Origin: Streptomyces rugosispiralis
GTDB lineage: Bacteria; Actinomycetota; Actinomycetes; Streptomycetales; Streptomycetaceae
Length of the DNA stretch: 64,000 nucleotides
Direction: 5' to 3'
Assembly: GCF_024505145.1 (NCBI RefSeq)
Contig: NZ_JANIAA010000005.1
Coordinates: 186,001 to 250,000, forward strand
The notes under the pieces were generated by a model, which saw nothing but the letters and a program-made list of their open reading frames with translations, did not search any database and was not told the origin of the DNA. Positions 62,256 to 64,000 of this stretch are shown in pieces (the stretch's first letter is position 1; each line of letters opens with the position of its first letter). The translations under genes and the position numbers were made by a program.

Positions 62256-63739
62256 GCACCGCACAACCCCCCAACCCCGCCGCCGATCCCGCCACCGCCG
62301 TCGACCGGCCCGTGGACCTGGCCGGTGTCGGCATCGGCCCGTTCAACCTCTCCCTCGCCGCCCTCGCCCACGGCGTCCCCGCCCTGCGCACCGCCTTCTA
62401 CGAGCAGCGGCCCGCCTTCCACTGGCACCCCGGCCTCCTCATCGACGGCGCGACCATCCAAGTCCCCTTCCTCGCCGACCTGGTGACCCTCGCCGACCCC
62501 GGCAGCCCCTGGACCTTCCTCCAGTACCTCAAGGCCCATGAGCGGCTCTTCCCCTTCTATGTCGCCGAGCGTTTCCACATCGAGCGCGCCGAGTACGACG
62601 CCTACTGCCGCTGGGCCAGCGAACGGCTCCCCGGACTCCACTTCGACCACCGCGTCGACGCCGTCCGCTGGGACCACGAATACGAGCTGTTCGAAATCGA
62701 CTTCACCCGGCTCGGCCCGGCCGCCGACACCCCCTCGTCCGACGCGGCCGGAACCGACGAGGAGGGCAGGGCCCTCGGCCGGGTATACGCCCGCAATCTC
62801 GTCCTCGGCGTCGGCACCGAGCCGTACGTGCCCGAACCCCTGCGCCCGCTCGCCGACGCCCCCAACGTCCCCGTCCTCCACTCCTCCGACTACCTCGAAC
62901 ACCGCGAGCGGCTCCTGGCCACCGGCCATGTCACCGTCATCGGCTCCGGCCAGTCCGGCGCCGAGGTCTTCCTCGACCTGCTGCGCAACCGCCCGCTCGG
63001 CGCCGAGGGGCTCCACTGGATGGCCCGCACCCCCGCCTTCGCGCCCATGGAGTACGGCAAGCTCGGCCTGGAGCAGTTCAGCCCCGACTACACCCGCTAC
63101 TTCCACACCCTGCCCGAGCCCGTCCGCGACCAGCTGCTGCCCCGCCAGTGGCAGCTCTACAAGGGCATCGCGCACGAGACGCTCGACGCGATCCACCATG
63201 AGCTCTACCGCCGCGCCCTGCACTCCGACGGCTGGCCCGGCGCCGTCCTCACCCCCGGTGTCACCGTCCGCACCGCCGGCCGTATCGCCGCCGCCCAGCT
63301 CGAACTCCACCTGGAACACACCGAACAGGGCACCCGGGCCCGCCACATCACCGAGGCCGTCGTCCTCGCCACCGGCTACCGCGAGCGCCGCGTCGACACC
63401 CTCCTCGCCGCCCTCGACCCCTACATCCGCCGGGACGCCTCCGAGCGCCCCCGCGTCGACGCCGACCACCGTCTGGTCCTCGACCCCATGATCAAGGGCT
63501 CGGTGTACGTCCAGAACGCCGAGCGACACACCCATGGCGTCGGCACCCCCGACCTCGGCCTCGCCGCCTGGCGCTCCGCCGTCATCCTCAACTCGCTGCT
63601 CGCGGACCCCGCCTACCGGCTGCCGTCCCGCACCGCGTTCACCGCCTTCGGCCTCCAGCCGTCGGGGCGGTGCGGCACCGTCATCGGCAACCCGCACCTC
63701 CCCGACCAGCGCACCCCCCTCACCCCGACGCGGACCTGA
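62252..63739 (+). CDS. Lysine/ornithine N-monooxygenase family (DesB/IucD-like)
   Basis: A flavin monooxygenase hydroxylating the terminal amine of a diamine or diamino acid; 495 residues. FAD site GVGIGPFNLSLAAL (about 26), substrate region FLADLVTLADPGSPWTFLQYL, NADPH site VIGSGQSGAEVFLDLL (about 230) and the ATGY motif VVLATGYRERRVD (about 373). A hydrophilic insert (about 150-172, PSSDAAGTDEEGRALG) is family-variable. Longer than typical DesB by several tens of residues, mostly N-terminal tail and this insert. No acyltransferase or NIS synthetase gene follows. Confidence 0.92.
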   Translation: MSTAQPPNPAADPATAVDRPVDLAGVGIGPFNLSLAALAHGVPALRTAFYEQRPAFHWHPGLLIDGATIQVPFLADLVTLADPGSPWTFLQYLKAHERLFPFYVAERFHIERAEYDAYCRWASERLPGLHFDHRVDAVRWDHEYELFEIDFTRLGPAADTPSSDAAGTDEEGRALGRVYARNLVLGVGTEPYVPEPLRPLADAPNVPVLHSSDYLEHRERLLATGHVTVIGSGQSGAEVFLDLLRNRPLGAEGLHWMARTPAFAPMEYGKLGLEQFSPDYTRYFHTLPEPVRDQLLPRQWQLYKGIAHETLDAIHHELYRRALHSDGWPGAVLTPGVTVRTAGRIAAAQLELHLEHTEQGTRARHITEAVVLATGYRERRVDTLLAALDPYIRRDASERPRVDADHRLVLDPMIKGSVYVQNAERHTHGVGTPDLGLAAWRSAVILNSLLADPAYRLPSRTAFTAFGLQPSGRCGTVIGNPHLPDQRTPLTPTRT

Positions 63740-63781
63740 CCGCGCCGGGGCCGGGCACGCCCGGACGGCGGGAATCGAACC

Positions 63782-64000
63782 TCAGCCGGCGGCGGTCAGT
63801 GTGCGCAGTTGGGCCAGCGTCTCGCGGATGACCTCGCGCAAGTCGCGCTCCTCGGTGGCGTTGAGCCAACGTTCATAGGCGACGCGGAACACGGCGGTGC
63901 CGGTCTCGGTGGCCAGACTGGCCTCGGTGTCGCCGATACCCCGCCGTCGCAACCTGTCGGCCAGGGCGGCCGACATGGACGCGAACTTGATCAACTCACG
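63782..64000 (-). CDS. TetR family regulator, C-terminal fragment (5' end outside window)
   Basis: Only the last 72 or so codons are in the window: [21 protein letters not shown] through FRVAYERWLN and DLREVIRETLAQLRTL. These are the terminal helices of a TetR/AcrR ligand-binding domain, in which FRxAYxRWL is a common motif. The DNA-binding part lies beyond 64000. It converges on the hydroxylase gene with a 42-base gap holding a weak hairpin (CCGGGC / GCCCGG, 63751-63764). Confidence 0.75.
   Translation of the reverse strand, partial: RELIKFASMSAALADRLRRRGIGDTEASLATETGTAVFRVAYERWLNATEERDLREVIRETLAQLRTLTAAG

Overview
The window is a chromosomal segment of a Streptomyces or a very close relative. 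GC content is very high with strong third-position GC bias, and many genes start with GTG. Gene content is that of the conserved Streptomyces core: actinobacterial dnaE, a his operon with PriA (dual HisA/TrpF), a scattered trp cluster including the Streptomyces-specific TrpM, gltBD, lgt beside a DsbA-like gene, and Tat-exported PhoD. No tRNA, rRNA, CRISPR array, phage or IS element was seen. Gene order resembles the his-trp-glt segment of the S. coelicolor core, written in the opposite direction.

Layout. 0-5.4 kb, mostly minus strand: a partial PhoD phosphatase, two membrane-anchored DsbA-like proteins around a small polytopic membrane protein, and a DUF2252 protein. 5.6-16.2 kb: dnaE, a small hydrophilic protein, a NYN-domain protein, an ABC-2 exporter pair, a DUF2567-like membrane protein, YbaK and a LON-N protein. 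16.2-23.8 kb: a beta-helix-like membrane protein divergent from hisD-hisC-hisB-(small membrane ORF)-hisH-priA-ridA-hisF, with overlaps or short gaps throughout. 23.8-32.7 kb, accessory: an ECF sigma factor with a CU044_5270 partner, a MerR regulator divergent from an Old Yellow Enzyme reductase, OsmC, an SDR, a ChbG deacetylase, a GH114 enzyme, a TIGR03085 protein and a Pro-rich membrane protein. 32.8-42.6 kb: hisI, trpE, a Trp-associated membrane protein, a very large palindromic repeat array, an HGxxPAAW protein, a DUF2752 protein, trpC-trpM-trpB-trpA, a third DsbA and lgt. 42.7-49.8 kb: a VIT-family transporter and gltB-gltD. 49.9-64 kb: GntR-ABC-2, a glycosyltransferase, a PPOX/F420 protein, a zincin with a zinc ribbon, a trypsin, a VOC protein, chorismate mutase, PepN, and a DesA/DesB-like siderophore pair with a candidate iron box, ending in a partial TetR gene.

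How the genes work together. The his and trp genes supply nearly complete pathways, with hisG, trpD, trpG and a separate trpF not seen; PriA is expected to serve both pathways. HisH/HisF and GltBD link these routes to glutamine-glutamate metabolism. The envelope genes (DsbA-like proteins, Lgt, PhoD, trypsin) are independent of the biosynthetic operons.

Points of most interest: a family of palindromic intergenic repeats that starts just after stop codons and expands into an array of about 740 bp; a decarboxylase-hydroxylase pair lacking the acyltransferase and synthetase genes of a normal desferrioxamine cluster; two probable frameshifts (ABC ATPase 3' end, glycosyltransferase 5' end); in-frame Gly/Ser repeats at the N-terminus of an ABC permease; and several unexplained dyads and tandem repeats in promoter regions.
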